A stretch of DNA of 64,000 bases, from NCBI GenBank assembly GCA_036897525.1, contig JAYMTJ010000012.1:103091-167090 (forward strand), written 5' to 3'. The stretch comes from Pelargonium x hortorum. Lineage: Eukaryota > Streptophyta > Magnoliopsida > Geraniales > Geraniaceae. Made by a program: the position numbers and the translations under genes. This document shows positions 28,791 to 39,083 of this stretch, one piece after another (the stretch's first letter is position 1; each line of letters starts with the position of its first letter). The notes under the pieces are model-generated. The model saw only the letters and a program-made list of their open reading frames with translations, did no database searches and was not told the DNA's origin.

Positions 28791-29470
28791 TTATATAATA
28801 CACTCTAATATTAATGACTATCTCATAATCATACATAACTTACTATACATATTCTTATCTAGTACTATATAAAAACTAGAAGACTAATACCATAGCTACA
28901 AGAAAAGAAGGCGTTCAGGTTTCTGGTTTGAAGGTCTAGCTGCAAAGAGAAGAGTGAAGCTCCTAAGAAAAAAGTCATAGAGCTTCTAAGCCTAAAAAAA
29001 GAAGGTATGAAGAAGAAAAAAGCAAGTAGTAAGTCAGTCGGGTCTGGGGCTATGCTATAAGGTCTTCTGGTTCTATCCTGTATACTTCCTGCGTGAACCT
29101 TCTTCGGTAACAAGGATTGACTCCCTCCCGTAGAAGGCTCTTCTCTTAAAAAAGAAAAACCTAATACAGGAGGAAGATACCTTACATATATTAATACAAC
29201 TAATAGAACTACTAATAAAATAGAAAAGGAGTCCTATTAACTATCTATTCAAACCCTATAAACTAGCTATACCTAAAAAAGAAGACTAATAGATTACGAT
29301 AAACGATAGAGAATGTACTAGAACTAATACAAAAAAGTCTAAAAAAAATTATAGTAGTATACAATAAGGCAAGGAATACCAAGACTCTTGAGAAAGGTCT
29401 AGCTAAGAAGTCTGCGAAGACTCTCGAGTTACAGAGTATAAGTATAAAGAGGTCCTCGGGTTTCTATATG
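28791..29470 (+). other. A-rich relic sequence encoding broken Lys/Ser-rich peptides
   Basis: CTA/ACT-rich spacer at 28793-28890 and 29180-29370 flanks plus-strand pieces with strongly basic potential. At about 28940-29058 one frame reads KEKSEAPKKKVIELL, then SLKKEGMKKKKASSKS before a stop. Style matches the elements at 18.3, 31.1 and 63.2 kb. No domain recognised; low-complexity A-rich DNA could produce this by chance. Confidence 0.3.
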
Positions 29471-29574
29471 TTCAAGGGGGCTCTTTGGATCCGTTAAATG
29501 ATCAGAAACTTAAAAGAGCTTAAGTATCTAGGAGAGTCTGTACTTCTATTTCCTCCAAGAAAGAAGATTCTACA

Positions 29575-29606
29575 TTTTATAGTACTAAAATTTTAGTACT
29601 ATAAAA
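29575..29606. repeat. 32-bp perfect palindrome
   Basis: TTTTATAGTACTAAAA at 29575-29590 is followed directly by its exact reverse complement TTTTAGTACTATAAAA at 29591-29606, with no spacer. Flanks are unrelated (CTACA on the left, GAAACATG on the right). It could form a cruciform or a 16-bp RNA hairpin. No gene is adjacent. Confidence 0.9.
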
Positions 29607-31019
29607 GAAACATGTTTTCATAAAGAAGATCGAGGGGGCCTTTAAGGTAATTAAAAAGGGTCGCTGTCCATTATTATGAACAAATCTAAAAACTCCTGAC
29701 ATTCTTATTATAAAGAAAGGTTGTCATGCTGCGTATTATCTCAAACCCTTTTAAGGACCCTGGATAGGTCTGCTGAGTCTGGAGTACCAAGTACAAGTAA
29801 TCCAGCCAATATTATAAAAAACCTCCGAAGTCGTTGAACTGCTAATACCTATAGTATAAAGAAGTTTAGTAAGAGTAAGGAAAGATATAAGCTGTCTCAT
29901 ACCTTCTAGCTTGCTCCTTTTTGCTTAACATCGAAAAAGTCAAGAGCTAAAGATACCAAGAATAAGGGTTTACACAACTTAGAAATGAGTGAAAGGGGTC
30001 CCCGTTTCAGTCTCCGGAGGCTACTTACTTTATTCTTCAGGAGCTTTGGTATTCAATTCGCATAAAGAGTTTTGACTCTTTGTGTAGAATGCAATCACTT
30101 CTATATAGAATAGAAGTGCTGTGTTATAGGCTCTTCAATAAGTTTGAGGAAAGAATACACTTGGAAATGAAAGTATGGTTATGACTTATAAACATGAAAT
30201 TTCAAGGGTTCAAATCGGCTCAGAATGAACCAACTTCTTTTTCTTTAGTCTTAATAAGAGAGTAGCCTGCATTACTAACATAAAATCTTGATTCTATAAC
30301 GCGTGCTCCCGTTAGGTATTTACATTAGCATAACCCTCAAAAATCTTTCTTTTGTGCTATCTAGGATCCCGCCATTACTTAATAGACAAAGCATAGCAGA
30401 GGAAGTTGAATGTCTTATATTTTATTGAGTATACCTGGATGCGCTATAACACCAACAAAGGAATCCTATTCTTCTTTTTTCTTATTTGCTTTCTTACTGA
30501 CTTAACTTTTGTTTTCTTATTCTGTATCTGTTTTTCTATTTTCTTAGGTTTCTTAGCAATAGCAGTAGTAGGAAACCGGGGTCTAGGGGCTGTGTATGTG
30601 CTTAGATTAAGGGAATTTTGAAAGGGAAGTCTAAGTACGGGATTCCTTTGGTAGCTTTCTTATTGGGAGGAGTCTATTTTGTTTTGGATCCTGCCTGTCT
30701 TATACTATATGGATTGTATTAGTTAAAAGTTAAAATAGGTACAGAGTAAGATAAAAGAAAGAAAAAGAGAGGTATAGGAAAAGCAAGTCAAGTAAGAAAT
30801 CAAAAGAAAGACGGATGAAAGGGATCAATACAGATTCTAGAAACTATCTTACATTCATTAAACTTCCTCGCTACGATTCAGAGACGTCTTCCTATACAAT
30901 TAATTAAAGGCTGCACCCTCTATACTTGAAAACCCCCATAAGACACTGAGGGAGTACACCTGAGCTCCCACGCTCCCTGGGTTTCCATCCTCAATAACGA
31001 TAAGCTCAATAATAAGGAC
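29607..31019. other. Gene-free spacer
   Basis: No gene recognised. A hairpin at about 30059-30083 pairs CATAAAGAGT with ACTCTTTGTG around TTTG, with one mismatch. A T-loop-like GGGTTCAAATC lies at 30202-30212 without a convincing anticodon arm. The frame 30406-30621 starts at TTG and is hydrophobic only because the DNA is T-rich. Confidence 0.55.
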
Positions 31020-31910
31020 ATTGAAGAATCAAACTAAAACAAAAGATATTAAGACATATACATACTAATACAATATCTATTTATAGCTACACCTATTAGT
31101 ACATCTTATAGCTACAATGGATATCGGCTTCCCTTCTTAGTCCTGTCTAGCTTCCCCTTACTACACCCCTTATCAGTTAGTTAAAGCTCCTACTCCTAAG
31201 CCTAATACAGAGGTACAGAATCTCGAGCAAAGAATACAGAATCTAAGACAACTAAAACAATGAGTACAGATACAGAAGCTAAAGCAATTAAGACAAAGAA
31301 GAGGGATTCTAAGACAACAAATGAAACTCAAAGAAAGATTTCTTAGATGTAGGTGGTAAGTGTATTATCCTGTCTACTAAAAAGAAGAATCTTCCACTAA
31401 CCTCCTAAACTCAAGGGTTTACTCGGTAGGGTGGATACTATAATAATCCTATTAGGAACTAACCTCTTTATTGATAAGCTCATAGCACAAAGAAGAATGC
31501 CCCCCCGAAGAACAACTATTAAGAGAATAAACTCTACTATTTATACATATATTCTATATAACTAGTATACCTAGCAGCCCTATTGGTCTAGTCCCTTCTA
31601 GCGCTCTAACTAAGGCTCCTCCCCTTACCGCTTCCCTTAATAGGTATAGTCCTTAACCTTCTTGTCACTGCCTATTGCTCTTGTCCTACTACTGCTACCA
31701 AGTCTCTCAAACATATACGTAGAATACAGAGTCCCAAACAGCAGAGGAAGACAATAAGACAGAATCCTCGAACTAAAACAAAGGAATCTAAAACAAGTAA
31801 GTCGATGAAAGAAGAAAAGCCTTTGGTAAATGATGGGGTGTCTTGTCGACTTGAACCCGTGGAATTTGGTCTAAAAAAGAGTTGATTTAACATTTCATTT
31901 ACAAAGGGGT
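31020..31910 (+). repeat. A-rich relic element with CCTCCTAAACT motif (copy 2)
   Basis: At 31170-31290 one plus-strand frame reads P-rich sequence, then TEVQNLEQRIQNLRQLKQ, which looks like a coiled coil, before a stop. It is followed by CCTCCTAAACTCAAGG and GTTTACTCGG at 31401-31430. A second half (about 31590-31820) repeats the style, with Pro/Leu-rich sequence and then RILELKQRNLKQ. Many stops interrupt it, so it is a relic at best. The shared landmark ties it to 18781-18810 and 63015-63041. Near 31849 the minus strand has ACGGG TTCAAGT, T-arm-like. Confidence 0.4.
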
Positions 31911-33050
31911 GTCCCAGCTACTTACGAGTTCTCTTTTTCTATTCTAGGGTATGTAATCTATTTCATTCAAAATCTCGTCTATATACGTGATTTCTTGTTC
32001 ACTGTCTCTTTGAGATAGATTTAGACAACTTTTCTTACTTTTTCATTTATAGCTCGACTCCTTTTTCCCTATATACAAAAAAGGTCTTAGGACTTTTCCC
32101 TTAGGTCGATTTTGAACATTCAATTTCTCTGGGTTTACCTCTGTAACGACTTGATTTCTAGCCTCATTTTGAATTTAAGAAAAAAGGAGTGCGAGTGAAA
32201 TGAAACAATACCACAACTATATAGACATTATGTATAGAAAACTTCGGGTTGTTTTGAATGAATCTGTAAACCTTTTTCTTCGCTTATAAAGGCAAGATTT
32301 ATCTTGGACTTCATTTTTGATTTGTCTTTCTATTCTTATTCGGTTAGACTGAGTAGGAGTAGGTAGGACAAGAGGGAGATGCACTATATAGTCTTAAGAG
32401 TGGAAGCAGTAACAGCGGCAGTACAGTAAGGGATTCGTTATTAGTATAGGCTTCTTATCTTATTATAGATTATAGATAGGTCTGTTGGGTAGATAGAGGA
32501 GTGAAGAGAGTGTACTAGTCTAATAGGGAGTAGGGTAAATAGGTTAGTGAGTTCTAGGGGATCTTATTAATGTGTTATTTGTTTATCGTTTATGAAGATA
32601 GTTCCTAGTAGAAGCACGAAAGAGTCGTAGGTCAAATGGGGAAACACACAACTTAGACCCGAACAGCAGCGCTCTAGGTATAAAAGGTATAAACATAATC
32701 ATTGTTCTATTTCATTTGCCTTTCTTATTTGAGCTTTTTTTTATATAAAGGTAAGCATCTTAAAGAAAAGAGGTTACCCAGTAGGAGCGCAAGAAAGGGT
32801 TTCCTTTTAAAAGCTCCCTGGAAGTACTAGAAAGGATCCCGGTTTGATTAGGTTTCTTTGTGAAGAAGTTTTCAGGTGTAAGGGCAGTCTTAGGGTTTTG
32901 GGATGGAAACTCTTGCTTTTAGAGTAATCGGGTTTTCCTCTTGTCTTGTCAGGTATTCTCTACCCATAGGTCAAGGTTAGCTGCTTTGCGAGACAAGGAA
33001 TTTCGTAAAAGTCCAATTTGAACAATAACAATACAATAATACAGTAAATC
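31911..33050. other. Gene-free spacer
   Basis: No gene recognised. At 32976-33000 the words GGTTAGCTGCTTTGCGAGAC occur. Near-identical words are found at 19061, 28728 and 50681, so this is a landmark of the diverged repeat units. Confidence 0.5.
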
Positions 33051-33052
33051 TT

Positions 33053-33155
33053 GGTGCTAAACAGGTCAAAAAGGCACCTAACTTCTTAGTGAAACTTAGG
33101 ATAATTGACATTCGAGATAGTCAGTTTGATTTCGGTTGCATTCCTGTCTTTTTGA
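33053..33155 (+). repeat. Outlying copy of the right-end array unit
   Basis: GGTGCTAAACAGGTCAAAAA at 33053, then GGCACCTAACTT, GAAACTTAGGATAA, TTGACATTCGAGATAG and TGCATTCCTG are the unit landmarks in the array's order. This is one of the better preserved left-hand copies. Confidence 0.6.
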
Positions 33156-33370
33156 GCAGAGGTAGGGTCAGTCTCTAATTTGTAAGGAGTCTTCTTAAAT
33201 TAACAAGGGTAACCTGAAGTCTATCAAGGGATTTGAAAGCTCCTGGCAGAGTCTTAGTTTACGGGTCTACAGGATTGAGGCTTAGAGGTGGTTCCAGTTT
33301 ATGTGAGATTTTTTTATCTCTTGTAGGCATCAATCTAAAGTATTAAAAAATAGAGTGACTCCGGGTTAGA

Positions 33371-33604
33371 GTGGTTAGTAATACTACAGACTTCTCAAGA
33401 ATACGCACTTCTCATAAGGATCGGGACCTTACCTTAATAGGGGGTTCCCTAGCTAAAAGAGCTCAAAATAAAGTAATAAACTATAATGGGAGATTCAAAA
33501 CTTATAGAATAGGTAATCAATTAGTGCTAATCTATCAAAACATTATGACAGGTAACATGACACTGTTCAAAGCTAGTAGGTTCTTACATGTGGAGTTCTT
33601 GTAA
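33371..33604 (+). CDS. Doubtful hypothetical protein (77 codons, GTG start)
   Basis: The open frame reads from GTG at 33371 to TAA at 33602. Its sequence (internal pieces SRIRTSHKDRDLTLIGGSL, RFKTYRIGNQLVLIYQN) is less low-complexity than other spacer frames and mixes charged and hydrophobic residues plausibly. There is no ATG near the start, no family I recognise, and no neighbouring gene. It could be a fragment of a decayed gene or a chance frame, and is listed so it can be checked. Confidence 0.12.
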   Translation: MVSNTTDFSRIRTSHKDRDLTLIGGSLAKRAQNKVINYNGRFKTYRIGNQLVLIYQNIMTGNMTLFKASRFLHVEFL

Positions 33605-35535
33605 TTTCGCCTCGTATTCTTCTGGAGTGTGTAAGTAACCTTTATTTATGAAATACGTATATAGAACCTTGCTTATTGTATAACTACTCCCTTCCCTTGT
33701 TTTACTATACTATCTTTTCTTTTGTTTGTCTTTTCTTTCTTAAGGCAAGGCACTTTCCAATGTTCTCCTATTCTTGCGAAGCATAGATACTGCCCCTCTA
33801 CATATCATGTCCCGATTTCTTTCGTAAATCTTTTTCAGCTCCTGATCTAGAAAAAAGCTAGAATAAAGGGAGATTCTCTAAACTCGGATTTGTCTTTCTG
33901 CCCTTGAAATGTCTTTATTTCTCTTGGTAAACTTTATTGATTTTATCTTTCAAATTGTCAGAAAATCAAAAAAGAAACTGAGAAAACGGAATCCCCTTAA
34001 GTGCTTGGCTTGTTCCTCTATATTGGGTACACAGTAAAAGACTGCTACGACTAAAAGCATAGGTTTTATCTAGCTTATTAGGTAAGCCCTATAGGTGTTA
34101 ACAGCATTCGAACCCATATCTGCCCGCCGGGGTTACATTTGTCATAACATGCCCCTCTTTCTTAAACTTAAACGGAACCCTTTATTAATAAAGTATAGAC
34201 GAAAGTGTTGTATATCTAGCTGGTATCCCGTTGTAACTCTCGCAGGAGAAACTCTGTTGTAGTAAGAAGATTCTTGCTCTCCTTTCTTATTTCTTATATT
34301 AGGATTACCTATCACTCTATTCTATATTATGATTCTCTCAATCTAAAAAAAACACCGGATCATAAAGGAATGGATTAAGCAGTTTATGGAGTAAAACAAA
34401 TGTATTCAAATGCTTAGGGATTTCCTGGGTAAAAGGGTCACAAATGGAAAGCCATTTTCAGATGAAGTCAACTGTTCCTAAGGATCAATTTCTTCTTGAT
34501 TATTTGTGAAACTTATACTTATTAAAGTAAAGGATTTCTTTACTTTTGTTTTGACTCAATTATACCAAACTTGGCTTCGATAATAGATAGTTGATGTTAA
34601 AAAAGAAGTCCTATTTCGTTTCACCTTAGTGTAGTCCAGATAAAAGTAAAACCTAAGGCGCTAAAACCTTGAACTGTTTACTTTGCGTGAGACCGACGAG
34701 AAGATTTAAGGGCTATTACATAAGCCAGAAGAGATACAACCCTGAGCCGGAAGTCTGTTATGCTAATGAAAAATCCTACACTTACTTAATTTAGGACGTG
34801 GGACAAAAGGAATCCTCTTGCTAGAATTTCAAAACTCCTTTATCTAAGCCAAAATACTGTAGTTTGTAGATAGAATATCACGACTTATATTCATTGACAT
34901 TGAGCTCTAAAATAGATTATAAGAACTCGCTTAAATAACCAAACAAGAAGATCTCTTCCCGGGTTAGGAAATAAGGAGAATTCCCTTTTTATATAAAATA
35001 AAAATTGATAAAAATCTCTATTAAACCCTTTTCGAGAGAGACCGTAGCTATGCTCGAAGCTTCTTTTTATTAGGTAATTGTAATTCTTTGTTTTGTTATA
35101 GAGTGTACTAGGAACTTTGTTTCCATAATAAGAAAGGAATCCTTGTTGGAAAACTAGAGGGGGTCTATAGGGGTTTCTGCCTAGTTAAATAAATGTTCTG
35201 AAAAGAATTTTCTAGGGAGTGCTAAACACGCACTCCTATTTCCCCGAGTATATTTGTATATGGGTTAGTACTTTACAGTATAAGGCAAGCAAAAAGGGTA
35301 TGCAGCACAGGGTTTGTGTCAAGATCACGAAGAACTTCATAATAGATTAAGTATGCTCTCTTGCTATATTCCCAACTAATTAATTAGAAATTTGCACAAA
35401 AAAGAGTTATTTCCACGCATTTTTAGCGGGTGTCCCCTTTTTCAAAGGGATGCTTGTAATTCTAGAAATAGACTCGTTAAAAACGCTTATACAAGACCTC
35501 AAAGAGAAAGGAAAAGGAGAAAGAAACGCTTTTGT
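33605..35535. other. Gene-free spacer
   Basis: No gene recognised. On the minus strand near 34085-34165 a T-arm-like GATATGGG TTCGAAT follows CCCCGGCGGGC, a GC-rich run unusual here and perhaps another degraded tRNA, but the anticodon cannot be placed. Otherwise plain AT-rich DNA. Confidence 0.5.
35216..35236. repeat. GC-rich 7-bp hairpin with 7-nt loop
   Basis: GGAGTGC at 35216-35222, loop TAAACAC, exact complement GCACTCC at 35230-35236, followed by TATTTCC. It resembles a small terminator or an isolated tRNA-like arm. Confidence 0.7.
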
Positions 35536-35608
35536 GGGTGTATAGCTTAGTTGGTAGAACATTGAGCTTTTAAGCAGGTGGCTTCGGGTTCAAGGCGACT
35601 CTCAAAGG
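35536..35608 (+). pseudogene. trnK: tRNA-Lys(UUU) pseudogene, 5' half preserved
   Basis: The first 39 bases are nearly those of plant mitochondrial trnK. They run GGGTGTATAGCTTAGTTGG, TAGAACATTGAGC and TTTTAAG, differing by about four bases from the usual gene as I remember it. The anticodon loop CTTTTAA with anticodon TTT is intact. Past the loop the sequence departs: GCAGG cannot pair with TTGAG, the T arm reads CGGG TTCAAGG CGACT, and no TATACCC or TACACCC acceptor strand follows. This looks like a truncated or recombined copy whose 3' half was replaced. A working trnK elsewhere in the genome would explain the decay. Confidence 0.6.
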
Positions 35609-38130
35609 GGAGATAGCTAGGTAGAGAGATAGCTTTCTGAGTGTTTTCCAGACATTTGGGAGTTAAAGCTGATTATAAGAAGTAGGACTCCCCCGCGGGT
35701 AATTCTGGAGCTATCTGATGTCAATTATACTCATAACTGTACAGCTTTATAGTATGGATGCTTTTATTTGATCAGTTTATCTTGTGGATTATCCTGGATT
35801 CTTTGAGATTTTTCAAAAACTAGTTAGCTAAATCTTTTATAGGTAATACCTTTTTTAAGAGTATAAAATAAAACGAATCCCGAGATATACGTAGATTATA
35901 GCATTCCTAAGATAGGAAAAGTCCTTTATCCAGCATTAATTCAAAATAGAAAAAGGACCCGTGGAATCCCTCTTCTATCATATCAACAACTGTTATGTTA
36001 GTATAACTGTGTTTCGTCGCTTTGACTTTTCAATGGCGTTATTGTCTTCAAGTTAGTCTGGCTTTTTAGGAATAGGACTAGTAAAACGGGCTTAGACACT
36101 CCCTTTCAGGATCTTTTTTACACTACGACATCTATAGACTTAGAATATAATACTTAGCAGGACAGAAAACGGATGGTACTTACAGAGTTCCCGAATTCTA
36201 GGCGATTTCCTTTGACATGGTTTTCGTTTATCAACGCGTTTTTGTATCAGAATAGCTATAATTGCATAAATTTCAAATTATTCCCGAGAAAATACCGCAA
36301 AACTCACTTTAATATTCAGAAAAAGAAAGAGAAGGTGTGCTATAAAGGAAAGATGTTAGTTTACGAATAACAAAGTATAAGGGAAATACGATATTCTATA
36401 ATACCACGAGGCATTCTCTTGAGGGAGAAAGACTGATAAAACGACTCTAGAACGCTTAAAAGAAAGCATTTTAATAAAGAATTTTCCATAAAGACTTTAA
36501 GCTCAAGCTACTTCATTGGGATAAAATCCTTCTTTATAACGGGCTTTGTCCTTGCAACATTAACTCTACCGCTATCGTAAAAGGGTTGACTTAAACTACT
36601 TTTAATTCTTCCGACTATCCTTGCTAAAACCCTATTTGTAAAGCAGAACCTCTTTATTATAAGATTAGTCTCACATCTTGAAAGACCTACTCAGTATTAA
36701 ATTAAGACAACCAATTTACTGAAAATGGGGTCCTTATTCAGGGCTTTAACTAAAATTTCCCTAAATTGGGCCCTATAACACTTTTTTGGATATGTCTTTT
36801 TAGAAAAGACTTTATAGGTTGGGGCTGATCACTAGGCAGCAACAGATATTTTGATTGTGGGTAATTTAACTTGAACCCATGTTATTCGTGTTAAAAATTC
36901 CATGTTAAAACGAAATTTCTGGATCTGAGGTTTTGTTAGGTATTCCGCAGTTACTTACCTAACTTACCTATAGTAATTTAGAAAAAGGGTTATCCCGCAA
37001 TCTTTTATCGTGCGGCTATAACAACACAACTTAATATAGATGGATTGCCCCTCTGTGTGCTATGAAGGATTTTAAACGTTCCTTTCATAGAAATAGAATT
37101 GTGTACCTAAAAAAGACATATTACTAAATTCAACTAGTATTAAATAAGATACAAAGTTACAAGAAAATCTCATTAATTAAGCTAAAATATTTCACTTATA
37201 TCCCCAAGTAAACTTCTTTTTATTAATAAGAGAGGCCCTAAGAAGTATCCAAGTTAAAGAAAAAAGAAACCCTTATTTACTGCTGATGAATGAATCCGAA
37301 TCCTAATGAGTAAGAAATACTATAACTTTTGTTAAACGTTAATAGGGGAAACCCCTTATTCTCATAAACGTCTAGATATTGCCTTCTATAATAGGGGAAT
37401 TTTATAACATATCTCTCTTTGGTCGGAGTCTTTTTAAATTAATTAGACTCTTTCGTCAGTAATAAGATGACTTTACTTCTACATCGTGCCCGGTACTTCT
37501 CGATTTCTTTCGCTCTATTAAGCGTCAAGTTAGAATTTTATTGATAATGACTATATATAACTTAATTTATTAAAATTTTCTTTATCTACCTTTTTTCTTT
37601 CTAATGTATTCAATGGATATGTAATTAAAAATGAAAAAAGGGGTGGAATTCCGGGGTTTCTCATTTCATTTCTCCTACTGAGATGAAAATCTAATAGGGT
37701 AGAAGGGCGGCAGTAACCTTTCGTAATAAGTATTGAGCTACTTTAGGATTCTATATAGGATTCTTATTTGTAACCTATGTGTATCCGGTTTTATCTTGGG
37801 ATATAGCTGCTTTAGTATTTAGGACAACTGACTCCACAAAGATATAGCAATGCCCAAGCAAAAATGGAGCTTAACTCTTAAGAGGTTAACTCTTTTTAGG
37901 AGCTTGAGAATTCGGGACGAAGGGCTACCACGTTGTTGAAATTTTTTATTACTGAAACCTTCTTAAACAAAAAACGCTCGATTTATCTCGCTTCAGTGAT
38001 GTTTGGTAAATCCTTCGTGCAATTCCCAGCCAAGAGCACAAAAACTTTATAAGATTAACTATATCGGGCAGAAGTGCTAAAGAATTCATTCCAATATGGA
38101 CTTATTAGATGAGAAGGAATTTAGAGGGGA
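35609..38130. other. Gene-free spacer with small hairpins
   Basis: No gene recognised. Two hairpins: GTCTTTT, TAG, AAAAGAC at 36794-36810, and at 37341-37360 AATAGGGG, AAA, CCCCTTATT with one bulged base. The frame at 36173-36370 is 65 codons from ATG with no recognisable domain. Confidence 0.55.
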
Positions 38131-38379
38131 TTGCTGCAGAAGACTGAGAAAGTGAAAGCTCTTAGGAAGGGTTTCTACCCCTATGAGAAGAGTAAGCTAC
38201 AGAAGTGGGGTATAGCTCTAAGGAAAGCAAGTGTAGCTACAAAGACTAGAACTAGGATTCTTAGAGTGTTTACAGATCAAGTTGTAATAAGAAGTTTGCC
38301 AAACAAAAAAAAAGTAAGAGCAAGATTTCTAGGAACACCCTACTTTAGGCACGAACTTAATGAATTGCTGGCATTTTGA
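38131..38379 (+). CDS. Doubtful hypothetical basic protein (82 codons, TTG start)
   Basis: An open frame from TTG at 38131 to TGA at 38377, with no Met codon inside, lies just 5' of the tRNA cluster. The first half is Lys/Arg-rich and low in complexity. The second half (VFTDQVVIRSLPNKKKVRAR, then FLGTPYFRHELNELLAF) looks more protein-like. I recognise no family. The first bases share a 17-nt identity (from GCAGAAGACTGAG) with 62792-62808, in the relic element near 63 kb. It may be the remnant of a longer gene or a chance frame in A-rich DNA. Confidence 0.15.
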   Translation: MLQKTEKVKALRKGFYPYEKSKLQKWGIALRKASVATKTRTRILRVFTDQVVIRSLPNKKKVRARFLGTPYFRHELNELLAF

Positions 38380-38463
38380 ATCGTTGAAATTCTATTAGAT
38401 TGAGCTTATCCTGAATACTCGTCTTTCATACTCTGGTTATAGTAAGCATTCAGTGTATTTGGG

Positions 38464-38540
38464 TGGAGTATAGCAAAGTGGTAAAGTAAAGCACTGGTTC
38501 AGAGAATCAGCATGTAAGGGTTCGATCCCCTTTACTCCAG
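38464..38540 (+). tRNA. trnQ: tRNA-Gln-like gene with abnormal anticodon loop
   Basis: The acceptor stem TGGAGTA / TACTCCA (38464-38470 with 38533-38539) is a perfect 7 bp and is the plant mitochondrial trnQ acceptor, with G as discriminator at 38540. The T arm AAGGG TTCGATC CCCTT is a perfect 5 bp. The anticodon arm CTGGT / ATCAG holds (one G-U), but its loop is TCAGAGA rather than trnQ's TTTTGGT. Position 33 is C and the nominal anticodon is AGA, not TTG. The D arm reads GCAAAGTGGTAAAGTAAAGC; GTAAA is tandemly duplicated, making the molecule 77 nt instead of about 72 and leaving a weak D stem. Either a pseudogene under decay or a tRNA needing repair. Structure is clear; function is doubtful. 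Confidence 0.6.
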
Positions 38541-38548
38541 CTTACTTT

Positions 38549-38632
38549 GGATTAGTTTGCTCAGCTGAGTTGGTAGAGCATTAGACTTGATGCCCGAGGT
38601 TCGAGGGTTCAAGTCCTGTTCTCATTCTCTTT
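38549..38632 (+). pseudogene. tRNA-like sequence (trnK-type layout, nominal anticodon TGA)
   Basis: Nine bases after the trnQ-like gene. The D arm TTGCTCAGCTGAGTTGG, then TAGAGC has an extra GCTGA-like 5-mer, a near duplication of GCTCA. The body GCATTAGACTTGATG, then GAGGG TTCAAGTCC has the length of a class I tRNA. The 7-nt loop is CTTGATG (T33, nominal TGA). The D-arm to T-arm text and spacing resemble lysine tRNAs more than serine tRNAs, whose long variable arm is missing. T stem GAGGG/CCTGT is partly paired and the acceptor strands do not match, so probably a relic. Confidence 0.45.
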
Positions 38633-38687
38633 TTCTTCTCTTTTTGACAAGATCCGTCTGAAACTATCTTACTCTCTTTTCCGATTG

Positions 38688-38750
38688 GTAGAGCATTCAA
38701 CTGTTAAACGAACGGGCGTGGGTTAAACTGGAGTCATTGCTGGGGATTTC
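38688..38750 (+). pseudogene. tRNA-Asn(GUU) relic, plus strand
   Basis: GATTGGTAGAGC (D arm), then the asparagine loop CTGTTAA (T33, anticodon GTT), then exactly 15 bases to the T loop TTAAACT inside GTGGG TTAAACT. Spacing is exact for a class I tRNA. The anticodon stem TTCAA/ACGAA keeps three pairs, and the T loop has lost its TTCRA signature. Same anticodon arm as the minus-strand copy about 0.4 kb to the right. Confidence 0.5.
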
Positions 38751-39080
38751 CTCTGAAATGCTTGGATCTGGTTTCATTATTTGCTTGAATCTGCTCTCTT
38801 TCATATGTATGCGCTAACAAGTACCCTATTTACTCTTTCTTACCTGGTTCGGTTCTTCTCCACTGGTCTCACTTTCATCCTCTTCCTTCACTCTCTTTCT
38901 TTAGGGATCTTCTTCATGGACTTGCCCACCTAAGCTACACTTACCTCTCCAATCTCTTACAATCTCTAGCCAAGGTACATCTCATCTAGTGTTTCTGAGT
39001 TTTCTTGGTACTAAACCAGCAGTAGGAAGAATCAGTCTCAACCGGGTCCTAACTCAGAGGCCGCTTTCCTCTTCACTTCG
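38751..39080. other. Spacer between inverted trnN-like copies
   Basis: About 330 bp without a gene, noticeably richer in C and G and in CTT/CTC words than the flanking DNA. It begins the compositional stretch that continues to about 41.5 kb. Confidence 0.5.
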
Positions 39081-39083
39081 TTC

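Noticed and set aside
30406-30621. Hydrophobic 71-codon frame, membrane-protein-like
   Set aside because: Starts at TTG, and Leu/Phe/Ile richness follows from T-rich DNA; no family resemblance.
31401-31430. Reading the shared CCTCCTAAACT landmark as a retroelement Gag motif (PPKLKG)
   Set aside because: An in-frame stop immediately precedes it in two of the three copies, and another frame reads equally well, so the peptide reading is not reliable.
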